A DNA stretch of 9,858 nt, taken from positions 1 to 9,858 of the forward strand of contig SLNM01000223.1 in assembly GCA_007133055.1 (NCBI GenBank). Reading direction: 5' to 3'. Shown here piece by piece: positions 1 to 7,352 of the stretch. Position numbers and translations under genes: made by a program. Origin of the DNA: Lentisphaeria bacterium. GTDB taxonomy: Bacteria > Verrucomicrobiota > Lentisphaeria > Oligosphaerales > PUNB01. Numbering within the stretch: the first letter of the stretch is position 1; each line of letters opens with the position of its first letter. Under the pieces are notes generated by a model. That model saw nothing but the letters and a program-made list of their open reading frames with translations. It had not been told where the DNA came from and made no database searches.

Positions 1-9
1 GCGGCTCCA

Positions 10-36
10 TTTTTGTGACTTTTTGTGTTTTTTGTG
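10..36. repeat. T-rich short direct repeat (three TTTTTGTG units)
   Basis: Three copies of TTTTTGTG lie at 10-17, 20-27 and 28-36; the last has one extra T. The block is flanked by GCGGC (1-5) and GCCGC (50-54), a weak 5-bp inverted repeat. It lies beyond the end of the murA operon and no gene covers it. On the minus strand it reads as A-rich CACAAAAA units. It could be a short intergenic repeat family or simple low-complexity sequence; function unknown. Confidence 0.5.
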
Positions 37-100
37 GCTATAAAATATGGCCGCTCGCCGATACGGCCGAGGACGACCGTATTACTGACGGTTCACGGGT

Positions 101-128
101 AAAAATGGAGACGGCGGGCCGCCACCGT
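101..128 (-). terminator. Candidate intrinsic terminator of the murA operon
   Basis: Read on the minus strand, 128-111 folds into a 7-bp GC-rich stem (ACGGTGG with CCGCCGT, one U.G pair) around a CGGC loop. Five bases later comes a run of five U (raw A run 101-105). It starts about 65 nt after the murA stop codon. The U run is short and slightly displaced, so this is a moderate rather than strong terminator call. A second hairpin sits just upstream at 135-152. Confidence 0.4.
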
Positions 129-134
129 TGATCA

Positions 135-152
135 CCGTCCGAGGCCGGACGG
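135..152. other. Perfect 7-bp hairpin downstream of murA
   Basis: CCGTCCG at 135-141 and CGGACGG at 146-152 form a perfect 7-bp stem around a four-base loop (AGGC). It lies about 42 nt past the murA stop and has no T run next to it on the minus strand. It may stabilise the 3' end of the mRNA or help the terminator-like hairpin at 101-128. Confidence 0.4.
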
Positions 153-193
153 CTCCAGGGCTTTTGCCCCGTTTGAAGCGTGATACAACGGCC

Positions 194-1501
194 CTATTCT
201 TCACGACTAATACGGGCGCCAAGCTGCTGTAGTTTTAGCTCGATATTTTGGTAGCCCCGGTCGATCAGGTGAACGTTGCGAACGATGCTCTCGCCGCGGG
301 CGCACAAAGCGCCGCCAAGAAGTGCGATGCCGGCTCGAATGTCGGGGCTGCTCAGTTCGATCGGGTGCAGTTTGGCCGGACCGATGACGACCACCCGATG
401 TGGGTCGCAAATAACCGCATTGGCTCCCATTGCAATCAGTCGGTCGACAAAATACATGCGGCTCTCATACATTTTCTCGAAGAACAGGACTGTCCCCCGC
501 ACCTGGGTGGCCAGCACAATGCATACACTCATCAGGTCGGAGGGGAACTGAGGCCAGACCCCGTCATCGATCACCGGAATACCGCCACCGAAATCATGGC
601 ACACCGTCCGTTTCTGGTCGGCTCCCACTCTCACCCGGTCCCTGCCGAATTCAAGCTCTATCCCGAGCTGCCGGAAGACTTCGGCGGTCATTCGGTAGTG
701 GTCCGGAACAATATCGGTCACCGTAATCTCTCCGCCGGTGGCGGCGGCGAAGGCGATAAAGCTACCCGCCTCGGCATAGTCGGATCCCACCCGGCAGCAG
801 GTGCCATGCAAACTTTCGACGCCCTCGACAACCAGGGTCGGGGTGCCGTTGCCCTCGATGCGGGCGCCCATTGAGATCAGCATTTCACCGAGGTTCTGTA
901 CATGCGGTTCGCAGGCGGCATTGCGAATCACAGTTTGCCCCTGGGCCAGGACGGCGGCCAGCATCAACTGTTCGGTGCCGGTAACGCTGGCTTCGGTCAG
1001 AAAAACATCCGCCCCCTGCAATCTTTGATCCGCCTGAAAACTCAATTCCCTGTCGAATTCGATTTTCGCCCCCATCGCGACCAGTCCTTGCAGGTGCGGG
1101 TCCAGCCTGCGTCGTCCGATCACATCCCCACCCGGCGGCGGCATTGCAGCCCGCCCGGTACGGTGCAGCATTGGCGCAGCGAAGAGCACTCCAGCCCGCA
1201 GTTGCGAAGCCAGCTCGGGCGGCAGGTTCGAGCTTGACACCCGCCTGGCAGTTACAGTTGCCGAGCGCTGCTCCGGCTTATGTTCGACCGTGCATCCCAG
1301 GGTCTCGGCAATTTTCAGCATGGTCGTGACATCACCGATTTCCGGCAGGTTCTCCAGAGTTACCGGCTGCTCGGTCAGCAGGCAGGCCGCCAGCATTGGC
1401 AGAGCCGCATTCTTATTGCCGGATGCGGCAATGGTCCCGTGCAAGGGGCGGCCACCGTCGATCCGCAGGAAAGAATTGTTTTTCGCCGGCATTGCCATCA
1501 T
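194..1501 (-). CDS. murA: UDP-N-acetylglucosamine 1-carboxyvinyltransferase, Asp-active-site type
   Basis: Transfers enolpyruvate from PEP to the 3'-OH of UDP-GlcNAc, the first committed step of peptidoglycan synthesis, in the cytoplasm. The 435 residues are close to the usual 420-435 and span the two-domain EPT fold. The Lys-Asn pair of SGNKNAALP is at 30-31 (E. coli Lys22/Asn23), FPSD puts the general-base Asp at 322, and PDIRAG gives Arg389. The active-site loop reads PGGDVIGRRRLD, so the residue at E. coli Cys115 is Asp126; the loop Arg (E. coli Arg120) is kept as Arg131. Asp at this place is known from mycobacterial and chlamydial MurA and makes them insensitive to fosfomycin; insensitivity here is inferred. 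Start: ATG at 1501 with AGGA five bases upstream; ATGs follow at 1498 and 1492. The gene begins 6 bp after the gpsA stop and is last in the operon. Confidence 0.96.
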   Translation of the reverse strand: MMAMPAKNNSFLRIDGGRPLHGTIAASGNKNAALPMLAACLLTEQPVTLENLPEIGDVTTMLKIAETLGCTVEHKPEQRSATVTARRVSSSNLPPELASQLRAGVLFAAPMLHRTGRAAMPPPGGDVIGRRRLDPHLQGLVAMGAKIEFDRELSFQADQRLQGADVFLTEASVTGTEQLMLAAVLAQGQTVIRNAACEPHVQNLGEMLISMGARIEGNGTPTLVVEGVESLHGTCCRVGSDYAEAGSFIAFAAATGGEITVTDIVPDHYRMTAEVFRQLGIELEFGRDRVRVGADQKRTVCHDFGGGIPVIDDGVWPQFPSDLMSVCIVLATQVRGTVLFFEKMYESRMYFVDRLIAMGANAVICDPHRVVVIGPAKLHPIELSSPDIRAGIALLGGALCARGESIVRNVHLIDRGYQNIELKLQQLGARISREE

Positions 1502-1507
1502 CGTTTC

Positions 1508-2515
1508 CTACTCCGTCTCGGCTTTCGGCTCCCGAGTCATTAAATCGCGGACCGCCTGGCTTCGGTCTTTATGATTGTACAATACCTGATAAACCTCTTC
1601 GACGATCGGCGCCTCCACCTTCCGGGCACGAACAAGCTGGCGAACGCTCAGGGTGGTTTTCACTCCTTCGGCCACCGTCTGGTTCATCCGACTGACAATG
1701 TCCTCCAGGGCGTGGCCGCGGCCAAGCTCTTCGCCGACCCTCCGGTTGCGGCTATGCCTGCTGAAGCAGGTGACCATGAGATCGCCGACTCCGCTGAGCC
1801 CGGAAAAGGTTTCAGCCTCCCCGCCCAGAGCCAGCCCGAGACGCGCCATTTCGGCGATCGCCCGAGTCAGCAGAGCCGCTTTGGCGTTGTCGCCCAGTTC
1901 CAGACCATCGCCAATCCCGGCGGCGATGGCATAGACATTCTTGAGTGCGCCACCCAGTTCGACCCCGATCAAATCGCTGGCGGTATAAACCCGGAAGTAA
2001 TCATTGATAAACAGGTCCCGCGTCTGTTCGACCACGCTCATGACGCTGGCGGCGGCCACCACCGCCGTGGGCATTTGCCGCGCCACCTCTTCGGCATGGC
2101 TAGGGCCGGAAAGAGCGCAAAACGGCACTGACCCGAGGTATTGCGCAACCATCTCCGAGGGCCGCCGACAAGTTTCCAGTTGCAGTCCCTTGGCGACACC
2201 GACAAACAATGGTTGCGGCCTGCTTACGGGTACAGCCGCCACTTCTTCCAGAAGCGCCGCCAAGTACTGGATTGGAGCGGCCAGTACGACCGCCTGCGGC
2301 GCGTGCTCACGCATCGCCACTGCCATGTCGCCGGTAATCGCCAGCTCCGGGGGGAGACCCACTCCCGGCAGAAAGGCCCGGTTCTCGTGGTCCCTCTGCA
2401 TAGCTTCGACGTTCGTCTGAAAAGCGCCCCGCAGACAAACCCGGTGACCGTTCTGCTGCAAAAGAATCGCCAAAGCCGTTCCCCAGGCGCCATCTCCCAG
2501 CACAGTGATTTGCAT
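1508..2515 (-). CDS. gpsA: NAD(P)H-dependent glycerol-3-phosphate dehydrogenase
   Basis: Reduces dihydroxyacetone phosphate to sn-glycerol-3-phosphate, the backbone for phospholipids; cytoplasmic. The 335 residues match the family length (about 330-340). The N-terminal Rossmann motif GDGAWG is at residues 7-12. VAKGLQ contains Lys109, the family's substrate-site Lys, and SGPSHAEEVA follows. The second domain carries GGALKNVYAIAAG with the catalytic Lys192, then the family blocks GDNAKAALLTR and LSGVGDLMVTC, and a Ser-Arg-Asn-Arg-Arg stretch for phosphate/cofactor binding. I chose ATG 2515 because it begins directly at the Rossmann strand (MQITVLG) and is preceded by AAGGGTGG at a suitable distance. 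The reading frame is open about 31 codons further upstream, but that part overlaps the end of plsY and has no family similarity. It lies 19 bp after plsY, whose substrate it makes, and 6 bp before murA. Confidence 0.96.
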   Translation of the reverse strand: MQITVLGDGAWGTALAILLQQNGHRVCLRGAFQTNVEAMQRDHENRAFLPGVGLPPELAITGDMAVAMREHAPQAVVLAAPIQYLAALLEEVAAVPVSRPQPLFVGVAKGLQLETCRRPSEMVAQYLGSVPFCALSGPSHAEEVARQMPTAVVAAASVMSVVEQTRDLFINDYFRVYTASDLIGVELGGALKNVYAIAAGIGDGLELGDNAKAALLTRAIAEMARLGLALGGEAETFSGLSGVGDLMVTCFSRHSRNRRVGEELGRGHALEDIVSRMNQTVAEGVKTTLSVRQLVRARKVEAPIVEEVYQVLYNHKDRSQAVRDLMTREPKAETE

Positions 2516-2534
2516 TGTCGCCACCCTTATGTTC

Positions 2535-3152
2535 TCAGAACCGATATTCGCTGCCGTCCAACAGACGCCGCAAGTTTTGTCGATGCCGCCAAACAATAAA
2601 CAGCGCAATCATGCCCAGCAGCAGCAGCCGGACTGCACTGAACTGCTCTGTCTCAAACCTGCGGGCGGCCAGGTAGTCGCCAACCGGCAGCATAACTGCG
2701 GCGGCCATGCTGGCCAGGGAGACGTAGCGGCAGAGCAGGAAGACCGCGGCCCAGACGACGGCGGCGAGGATGGTCGCCCACGGCGACAGCACCAGCAAAG
2801 CGCCCAGGCTGGTCGCCATCCCTTTGCCGCCCTTGAACCCAAGCCATACCGGCCAGACATGTCCGGCCACCACCGCCGCCGCCGCCAGCATCGGCAGCAG
2901 CGTTCCAATCTGGTCCGGCGCCAGCCAGGCGGCGGCGGCCACCGCCAGCATGCCTTTGCCAAAATCCAGAAAAAACGCCGCGAACCCCCAGCGCCGCCCG
3001 GCCAGACGAGTCAGGTTGGTGGCGCCGACATTGCCGCTGCCGTGGTCTCGAACATCAAAACCTCGCAGGCGGCCGAGCAGATAGGCAAAAGGAACGCTCC
3101 CCGCCAGGTAGGCTGAAAAAATGATCAGTGCAGAGACCAGAGCTTCATTCAT
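2535..3152 (-). CDS. plsY: Glycerol-3-phosphate acyltransferase (acyl-phosphate dependent)
   Basis: Integral membrane enzyme that transfers an acyl group from acyl-phosphate to position 1 of glycerol-3-phosphate, giving lysophosphatidic acid. At 205 residues it has the usual size. The first conserved block, GSVPFAYLLG through GSGNVGATN, is at about 18-46. LDFGKG is at 62-67, and the glycine-rich phosphate-binding block GHVWPVWLGFKGGKGMAT is at 97-114. The C-terminal RHRQNLRRLLDGSE stretch matches the third conserved motif. Several hydrophobic segments (about 5-27, 56-78, 85-105, 115-160, 175-190) fit a polytopic protein. The ATG at 3152 is preceded by GGAG 11 bases upstream, a rather long spacing. 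It begins 18 bp after the kinase-like gene and ends 19 bp before gpsA, which provides its substrate, so co-transcription is very likely. Confidence 0.96.
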   Translation of the reverse strand: MNEALVSALIIFSAYLAGSVPFAYLLGRLRGFDVRDHGSGNVGATNLTRLAGRRWGFAAFFLDFGKGMLAVAAAAWLAPDQIGTLLPMLAAAAVVAGHVWPVWLGFKGGKGMATSLGALLVLSPWATILAAVVWAAVFLLCRYVSLASMAAAVMLPVGDYLAARRFETEQFSAVRLLLLGMIALFIVWRHRQNLRRLLDGSEYRF

Positions 3153-3170
3153 CTTCGCAACAACTCCGGG

Positions 3171-5186
3171 TTACTGGCGCAGGTAATAAAGAAACCTGCG
3201 ATTGCGAAATACCATCATATCATCCAGCTCCTCCGCCTTTTGAGCGTACTCCCGGGCCCGGTCATAGAATCCATACCAGTCAGCCAGCAATGCCATGCGG
3301 AAATAATCCTGGGCCGAATCTCTTTCCGGATCGGCACCGAGCATTTCATTCTGCGGCGCATCCACCATCATCAGACGCTTATCGATATAGAACTGAAAAA
3401 AGACGAAGTACTGTTCGATCGCCAGCTCATCCCAGTCCAGGGTTACTGACCTAGTCCGGCGCGGTTCTCCGGAGCGTACGGTCAGACCATGCTCATTGGC
3501 GTACGGAACCGTGCCTTGCAGCCGTCGGCCGTCGGCCAACAGCACCCCCCGGTCAGTGCCGTCGTAGGGAATGCGCATCAGCCGAATCAGATGACCTTTG
3601 AGTCGACTAAGCTCAACGATGCGGTCTCGCTCAAGCCGCCGCAAGTCGTCATCGTGCAGTCGCAGGTACTCCTGCAATTCATCCTGAACCGTGCGGAAGG
3701 TTAGGTCAGGCGGTCTCGGACGCGAGTCAAAGCGGGGAATGCTCTGATCGTTGCCCACGGGTCGCCGCTCCGGCTGCCTGTCGGCATCCTCGGAGCCCGG
3801 GTCAGGCTCAACCTCAGGCGGCGAGGGAAATGTTTGCCGTGGCTCGACCGGCAGCGGCTCCGGCGCCACCTCTTCCACCTTCTCCACATCATCCTCCTCA
3901 TCTTCTCCCGCGGCATCCTGGTAAATGGTTCTGGGAGCCGAGAAAAGGCCTTGCCTGATTCTCTCCTCAACCGGAGCAATATACTGCCGGTACCATTCCG
4001 CCTCCTGCTGCCGACCCCGCATACAGGTTACAATCACGGCCAGCAAAAGCAACAAAACACCCCAGCCTGCGATCTGGACGAACCGGCGCTTCCGTCGGTT
4101 TCGACGTAACCGCTCGATGATCATCTGGCTGCGTAATCTCCCCCGCTCCGGCTGCCCGCTGCGCCGCCCCGCCGCGCCGGACAGCGCCATTGACGGGCCG
4201 AACCCCGGTCTGACCGGATTGCGCTGACTGAGTTTCAGCAGACCGGTAATTAGGTGGTCGTAGCAAGTTGGTCGCTCCGAGGGAGCAGTCGCCAGCATCC
4301 GCAAAATAAAATGATTAAGTTCCTCGTCGATGTCAGGCCGCTCATCGATCGGCTCACTGGACAGAGAATGAGCGGGGACATGCGACTCATCCGAGTCCGA
4401 TGCATGAGCTTCCGCAAAGCGACGGTTCTCGGGGAAAGGCGGGTGCCCGGTCAGGGACAAATAAAGGCATGCGCCCAGACTGAAAATATCACTGCGACAA
4501 TCTCCCGGCCGACCGTCGAGCACTTCCGGAGCCATATAACGCGCGTCAAACTCTCCCCCCATCCCCGTCTCGTTGTTCTCGGCAAGACTGAGACTTATTT
4601 GCCACATGCCAAAATCGCCGACTTTCACATGATTGTCGGCGCTCAGAAGGATGTTGCGCGGGTTGAGGTTGCCATGCAGCAATCCCTCGCGGCTGGCCGC
4701 CAGTAACCCGCGAGCTGCTTCCACGGCGTAAGCAAGGCAATCCCCGATGGCCAGAGGGTATCTCTGCTTAACCTGATGGTAAAGAGACAACCCGGACATG
4801 TACTCGGTGACAATATAATACTGACCCTCGTGCTCACCGTTGGAAAAGACCGGCAGAATATTGGGATGGTTGAAGACGGCCAGCCGTTTGGTCAAACTGA
4901 TCAACTGTTCGCCGATTTGCGGGTCCCCGGACAGCTCGCGGCTGAAAATCTTGACCACCACCGGACGGCCCAGCTTCAAATCAATGGCCTGATAAACTGC
5001 GCAGACACGACGTTGTTCAATCGGCTCCTCCAGCAGATAGTGGCCGAACCGACGCGGCACCAGTATGGGATTCTGGCACCGGGGACATGACGCTTCGGAA
5101 AACGGCTCGACATGCGAAACATCCAGCTTCTGCTCGCATTCGGGGCAGAAGATTTTCACCATTCGACTATTGGGATCGTGGTTCAT
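3171..5186 (-). CDS. Membrane-anchored zinc-ribbon kinase-like protein (probable pseudokinase)
   Basis: A 671-residue protein in four parts. Residues 14-37 form a zinc ribbon (CPEC then CPRC, C-x2-C-x16-C-x2-C). Residues about 47-320 are a Hanks-type protein kinase fold. The VVVK lysine (79), NHPNI, DFG (191-193), APE (219-221) and the DIFSLG helix are visible. However, the glycine loop is absent (LEEPIEQRRV), helix-C Glu appears to be Leu98, and HRDLKPxN reads HGNLNPRN, so the catalytic Asp is Asn173. Residues about 370-388 are a single transmembrane helix preceded by many Arg/Lys, putting the kinase-like part in the cytoplasm. An acidic, proline-rich linker (about 428-500) follows, then a possible small beta-barrel (about 540-585) and a TPR-like helical tail. 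First gene of the plsY-gpsA-murA cluster. No start has a clear ribosome binding site; ATG 5186 is preferred, with GTG 5222 and ATG 5162 as alternatives. No gene symbol assigned. Confidence 0.93.
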   Translation of the reverse strand: MNHDPNSRMVKIFCPECEQKLDVSHVEPFSEASCPRCQNPILVPRRFGHYLLEEPIEQRRVCAVYQAIDLKLGRPVVVKIFSRELSGDPQIGEQLISLTKRLAVFNHPNILPVFSNGEHEGQYYIVTEYMSGLSLYHQVKQRYPLAIGDCLAYAVEAARGLLAASREGLLHGNLNPRNILLSADNHVKVGDFGMWQISLSLAENNETGMGGEFDARYMAPEVLDGRPGDCRSDIFSLGACLYLSLTGHPPFPENRRFAEAHASDSDESHVPAHSLSSEPIDERPDIDEELNHFILRMLATAPSERPTCYDHLITGLLKLSQRNPVRPGFGPSMALSGAAGRRSGQPERGRLRSQMIIERLRRNRRKRRFVQIAGWGVLLLLLAVIVTCMRGRQQEAEWYRQYIAPVEERIRQGLFSAPRTIYQDAAGEDEEDDVEKVEEVAPEPLPVEPRQTFPSPPEVEPDPGSEDADRQPERRPVGNDQSIPRFDSRPRPPDLTFRTVQDELQEYLRLHDDDLRRLERDRIVELSRLKGHLIRLMRIPYDGTDRGVLLADGRRLQGTVPYANEHGLTVRSGEPRRTRSVTLDWDELAIEQYFVFFQFYIDKRLMMVDAPQNEMLGADPERDSAQDYFRMALLADWYGFYDRAREYAQKAEELDDMMVFRNRRFLYYLRQ

Positions 5187-5241
5187 ACCTGAATCCGTGA
5201 TAAAATTGGCGAAAAGACCCACATAAATACAGCCAGAGGTT

Positions 5242-5261
5242 GCGTGAAAATGGTTTCACGC
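5242..5261. promoter_or_regulatory. Operator-like 20-bp dyad upstream of the kinase/plsY/gpsA/murA operon
   Basis: GCGTGAAA (5242-5249) and TTTCACGC (5254-5261) are perfect 8-bp inverted arms around ATGG. It lies about 56 bp upstream of the chosen ATG at 5186 and downstream of the weak candidate promoter at 5321-5347. No U run follows it on the minus strand, so it is not a typical terminator. It could be a repressor site or a 5'-leader hairpin of the operon mRNA. Confidence 0.45.
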
Positions 5262-5356
5262 CTGTTCCTGGATTCAATTTTGTCCAGAACTTTGCCCTGA
5301 ACCTCATTCCATTTCGGCTGAAAATATTAATTCCGTTTCGCAGTCAATGTGATCGA

Positions 5357-5437
5357 GATTAGGGCGAAAGTTTAGGGCGAAAGATTAGGAAAAATCAGCT
5401 CAACCTTTATCTTTTGCCTTAATCTTTCGCCTTAATC
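5357..5437. repeat. Long imperfect inverted repeat made of 13-bp units
   Basis: The left arm 5357-5389 contains about 2.5 tandem units of the type ATTAGGGCGAAAG. The right arm 5404-5437 is the reverse complement of the related ATTAAGGCGAAAG series. The loop is 5390-5403. By eye about 28 of 33 arm positions match. In a plus-strand RNA three of the differences become G.U pairs, leaving two T-T mismatches and one bulge. It lies between the nadB stop and the next operon, with no T run after either arm. Confidence 0.75.
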
Positions 5438-5500
5438 GATTCAATCATCTTGAATGCAACTTGGAATAATAACTGCCGGATTTTAGTTCTGGAGGTTGAT

Positions 5501-7228
5501 TCACTTTACCGCATTCGCAAAAGAGACCGCGGGCTGCTGCTGCTCCATGCGAACCACTTCCGGCACAGGTCGCCGAACCAGCGAGTCGCTCCCTCCCTGC
5601 TTGCGGGTTCCCGGATAGTCGGCATTGAAATGCAGCCCCCGACTTTCCCGGCGGGCCAGGGCGCAGTCAACAATCATTTCGGCCACCGATGCCAGATTGC
5701 GCAGCTCGACCAGGTCCGGAGTAATAATGAAGTCCCAGTAGTATTTTTCAATTTCCCGCCGAATCATTCGGATGCGGTTTTTCGCCCGCTCCAGCCGTTT
5801 GTTGGTGCGAACAATGCCGACATAGTCCCACATGAAACGGCGTATTTCCTCCCAGTTATGCGAGATCACCACCTGTTCGTCGGAATCAACCGCCCGGCCG
5901 ATCTGCCAGTCCGGAATCATCTCCGCCGGCACCTTCGGGCCAGGCGCCCCGGCGGTCACCACATGGTCGACAGCCCGGTGAGCCATCACCGCCGCCTCCA
6001 ACAAGCTGTTGCTGGCCAGTCGGTTCGCACCGTGAAGACCGGTGCAGGCCACCTCGCCAACGGCATACAACCCTCCGACCCCGGTGCGTCCGTTCAAATC
6101 CGTGGCCACCCCGCCGCAGCAGTAGTGGGCGGCCGGAACCACGGGCACTAAGTCTTCGGCCAGATTGAACCCGTATTGCAGACAGGTGGCGAAAATGTTG
6201 GGAAAGCGACGCTCAAGAAAAGAACGGCCACGATGACGAATATCCAACCAGGCGCAAGGCTGGCCGGTGCGCTTCAACTCGTCGTCGATGGCCCGAGCCA
6301 CAATGTCGCGCGCAGCTAAAACACTCTGGGGATGGTAGCGCTGCATGAACTCCTCGTAGTCGTCGCCGCGCCTAATCTTCAACTTGGCACCTTCCCCGCG
6401 AACCGCCTCGCTGATCAAAAAAGATTTGGCCTTGGGATGATAAAGACAAGTGGGGTGAAACTGGAAAAACTCCATGTTGCGGATTTCCGCGTAGGCGCGA
6501 TAGGCCATGGCCAGACCGTCGCCGGTGGCAACGTCAGGGTTGCTGGTGTAAAGATAGACCTTGCCAACACCGCCCGTAGCCAGAATAGTGCAGTCGCTGA
6601 GAATGGTCTTGATTTGATTGACCGCAGTATCGATGGCATAGAGTCCAAGGCATCGATTTTCCATCTGCCAGTCAAGATGATGACGAGTCGAGATCAGGTC
6701 AACGGCGATGTAGTTTTCGAGAATCTCGATCTTCGGATGCTCTCGGCAGCGCCGTCCCAGCACCCGCACCAGCTCCTCACCGGTTATATCGCCGGCGTGC
6801 AATATCCGACGCCGGCTATGCCCGCCTTCGCGGGCCAGATCGAAGCTGGTCTCAGTCAGGGACTGGGGCGCCTCATGGTTGACCGGCTGGCTCGAAGCCA
6901 GCGTGTCCGCCTGTGAAAAATGCACCCCCATACTCAGCAGCTCAGCCACCGTCCGGGGGCCGGCGGCGACGATTTCCCGCACCGCCCGCTCCCGGCACAG
7001 CCCGGCACCGGCTTCGAGAGTGTCCTGAACATGCTGTTCAAAGCTGTCGTCTTCGCCGACCACACAGGCTATGCCGCCCTGGGCATAGCGGGTATTGCAC
7101 TCATCCATTCCGCGCTTGGCCAGCATCAGCACCGAACCATGCTCGGCCGCCCGCAAAGCCGCACAAAGACCGGCCAGACCCGAACCCACAATCAGGTAGT
7201 CAGTGACTATTCTCTTGCCATTTTCCAT
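5501..7228 (-). CDS. nadB: L-aspartate oxidase
   Basis: FAD enzyme that oxidises L-aspartate to iminoaspartate, the first step of NAD synthesis via quinolinate; cytoplasmic. At 575 residues it is somewhat longer than E. coli NadB (about 540). The FAD-binding GSGLAG is at 15-20, and the second FAD block CNTRYAQGGIA at 44-54 (Ser is usual at the first position). Substrate-site residues are all present: His258 in FQFHPT, Arg307 in LAARD, His368 in PAAHY and Arg403 in NRLASNS. The last three keep a constant offset of 17 from E. coli Arg290, His351 and Arg386. EAVRGEGAKL is typical of NadB. The C-terminal three-helix domain is complete. ATG 7228 has AGGA close upstream. It follows the small gene ending at 7353 by 124 bp, so it may be in the same transcript or have its own promoter. 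nadA and nadC are not in the window. Confidence 0.96.
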   Translation of the reverse strand: MENGKRIVTDYLIVGSGLAGLCAALRAAEHGSVLMLAKRGMDECNTRYAQGGIACVVGEDDSFEQHVQDTLEAGAGLCRERAVREIVAAGPRTVAELLSMGVHFSQADTLASSQPVNHEAPQSLTETSFDLAREGGHSRRRILHAGDITGEELVRVLGRRCREHPKIEILENYIAVDLISTRHHLDWQMENRCLGLYAIDTAVNQIKTILSDCTILATGGVGKVYLYTSNPDVATGDGLAMAYRAYAEIRNMEFFQFHPTCLYHPKAKSFLISEAVRGEGAKLKIRRGDDYEEFMQRYHPQSVLAARDIVARAIDDELKRTGQPCAWLDIRHRGRSFLERRFPNIFATCLQYGFNLAEDLVPVVPAAHYCCGGVATDLNGRTGVGGLYAVGEVACTGLHGANRLASNSLLEAAVMAHRAVDHVVTAGAPGPKVPAEMIPDWQIGRAVDSDEQVVISHNWEEIRRFMWDYVGIVRTNKRLERAKNRIRMIRREIEKYYWDFIITPDLVELRNLASVAEMIVDCALARRESRGLHFNADYPGTRKQGGSDSLVRRPVPEVVRMEQQQPAVSFANAVK

Positions 7229-7352
7229 GATTTTCCTGCCTGGAAGACACGAAAAAAAAACGCGTCACACTTTGTTCTTCCGGATGTATGATGGCCGCTG
7301 AATACGGCAAGGCGACGCCTGGCGACCGGGAAGCTGAAGCAAGCCGCGCCCG

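Larger units (their letters stand above)
5187..5500. other. Intergenic region between nadB and the kinase-like gene
   Basis: This 314-bp stretch has no convincing gene. From the nadB side it holds a small dyad ATTCAA-TCATC-TTGAAT (5439-5455), a long imperfect inverted repeat (5357-5437) and an operator-like dyad (5242-5261). A possible minus-strand promoter has -35 TTGACT (raw 5342-5347) and -10 TATTTT (raw 5321-5326) with a 15-bp spacer; this is weak. No clear intrinsic terminator with a U run follows nadB. If the kinase-like protein starts at GTG 5222, the last 36 bases are coding. Confidence 0.6.

Noticed and set aside
44..54. Second FAD-block Ser-to-Cys and other Cys changes in NadB (residues 44, 370) as a sign of altered activity
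   Set aside because: All substrate-site residues are retained (His258, Arg307, His368, Arg403), so these are treated as neutral variation. The coordinates given are protein residue numbers within the nadB gene at 5501-7228.
248..874. Plus-strand open frame of 208 codons opposite murA
   Set aside because: It is antisense to a clear murA whose motifs fix the minus-strand frame; the translation has no recognisable motif and high-GC coding DNA commonly leaves such antisense frames open.
2516..2608. N-terminal extension of gpsA to 2608
   Set aside because: It overlaps the end of plsY and adds residues before the Rossmann strand that GpsA proteins lack; ATG 2515 has a good ribosome binding site.
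5357..5437. Inverted repeat as the nadB terminator
   Set aside because: The stem is long and imperfect and is not followed by a U run on the minus strand; it looks more like a repeat element.
5450..6151. Plus-strand open frame of 233 codons opposite the 3' part of nadB
   Set aside because: Antisense to conserved NadB residues (His368, Arg403); His- and Pro-rich translation without family similarity.
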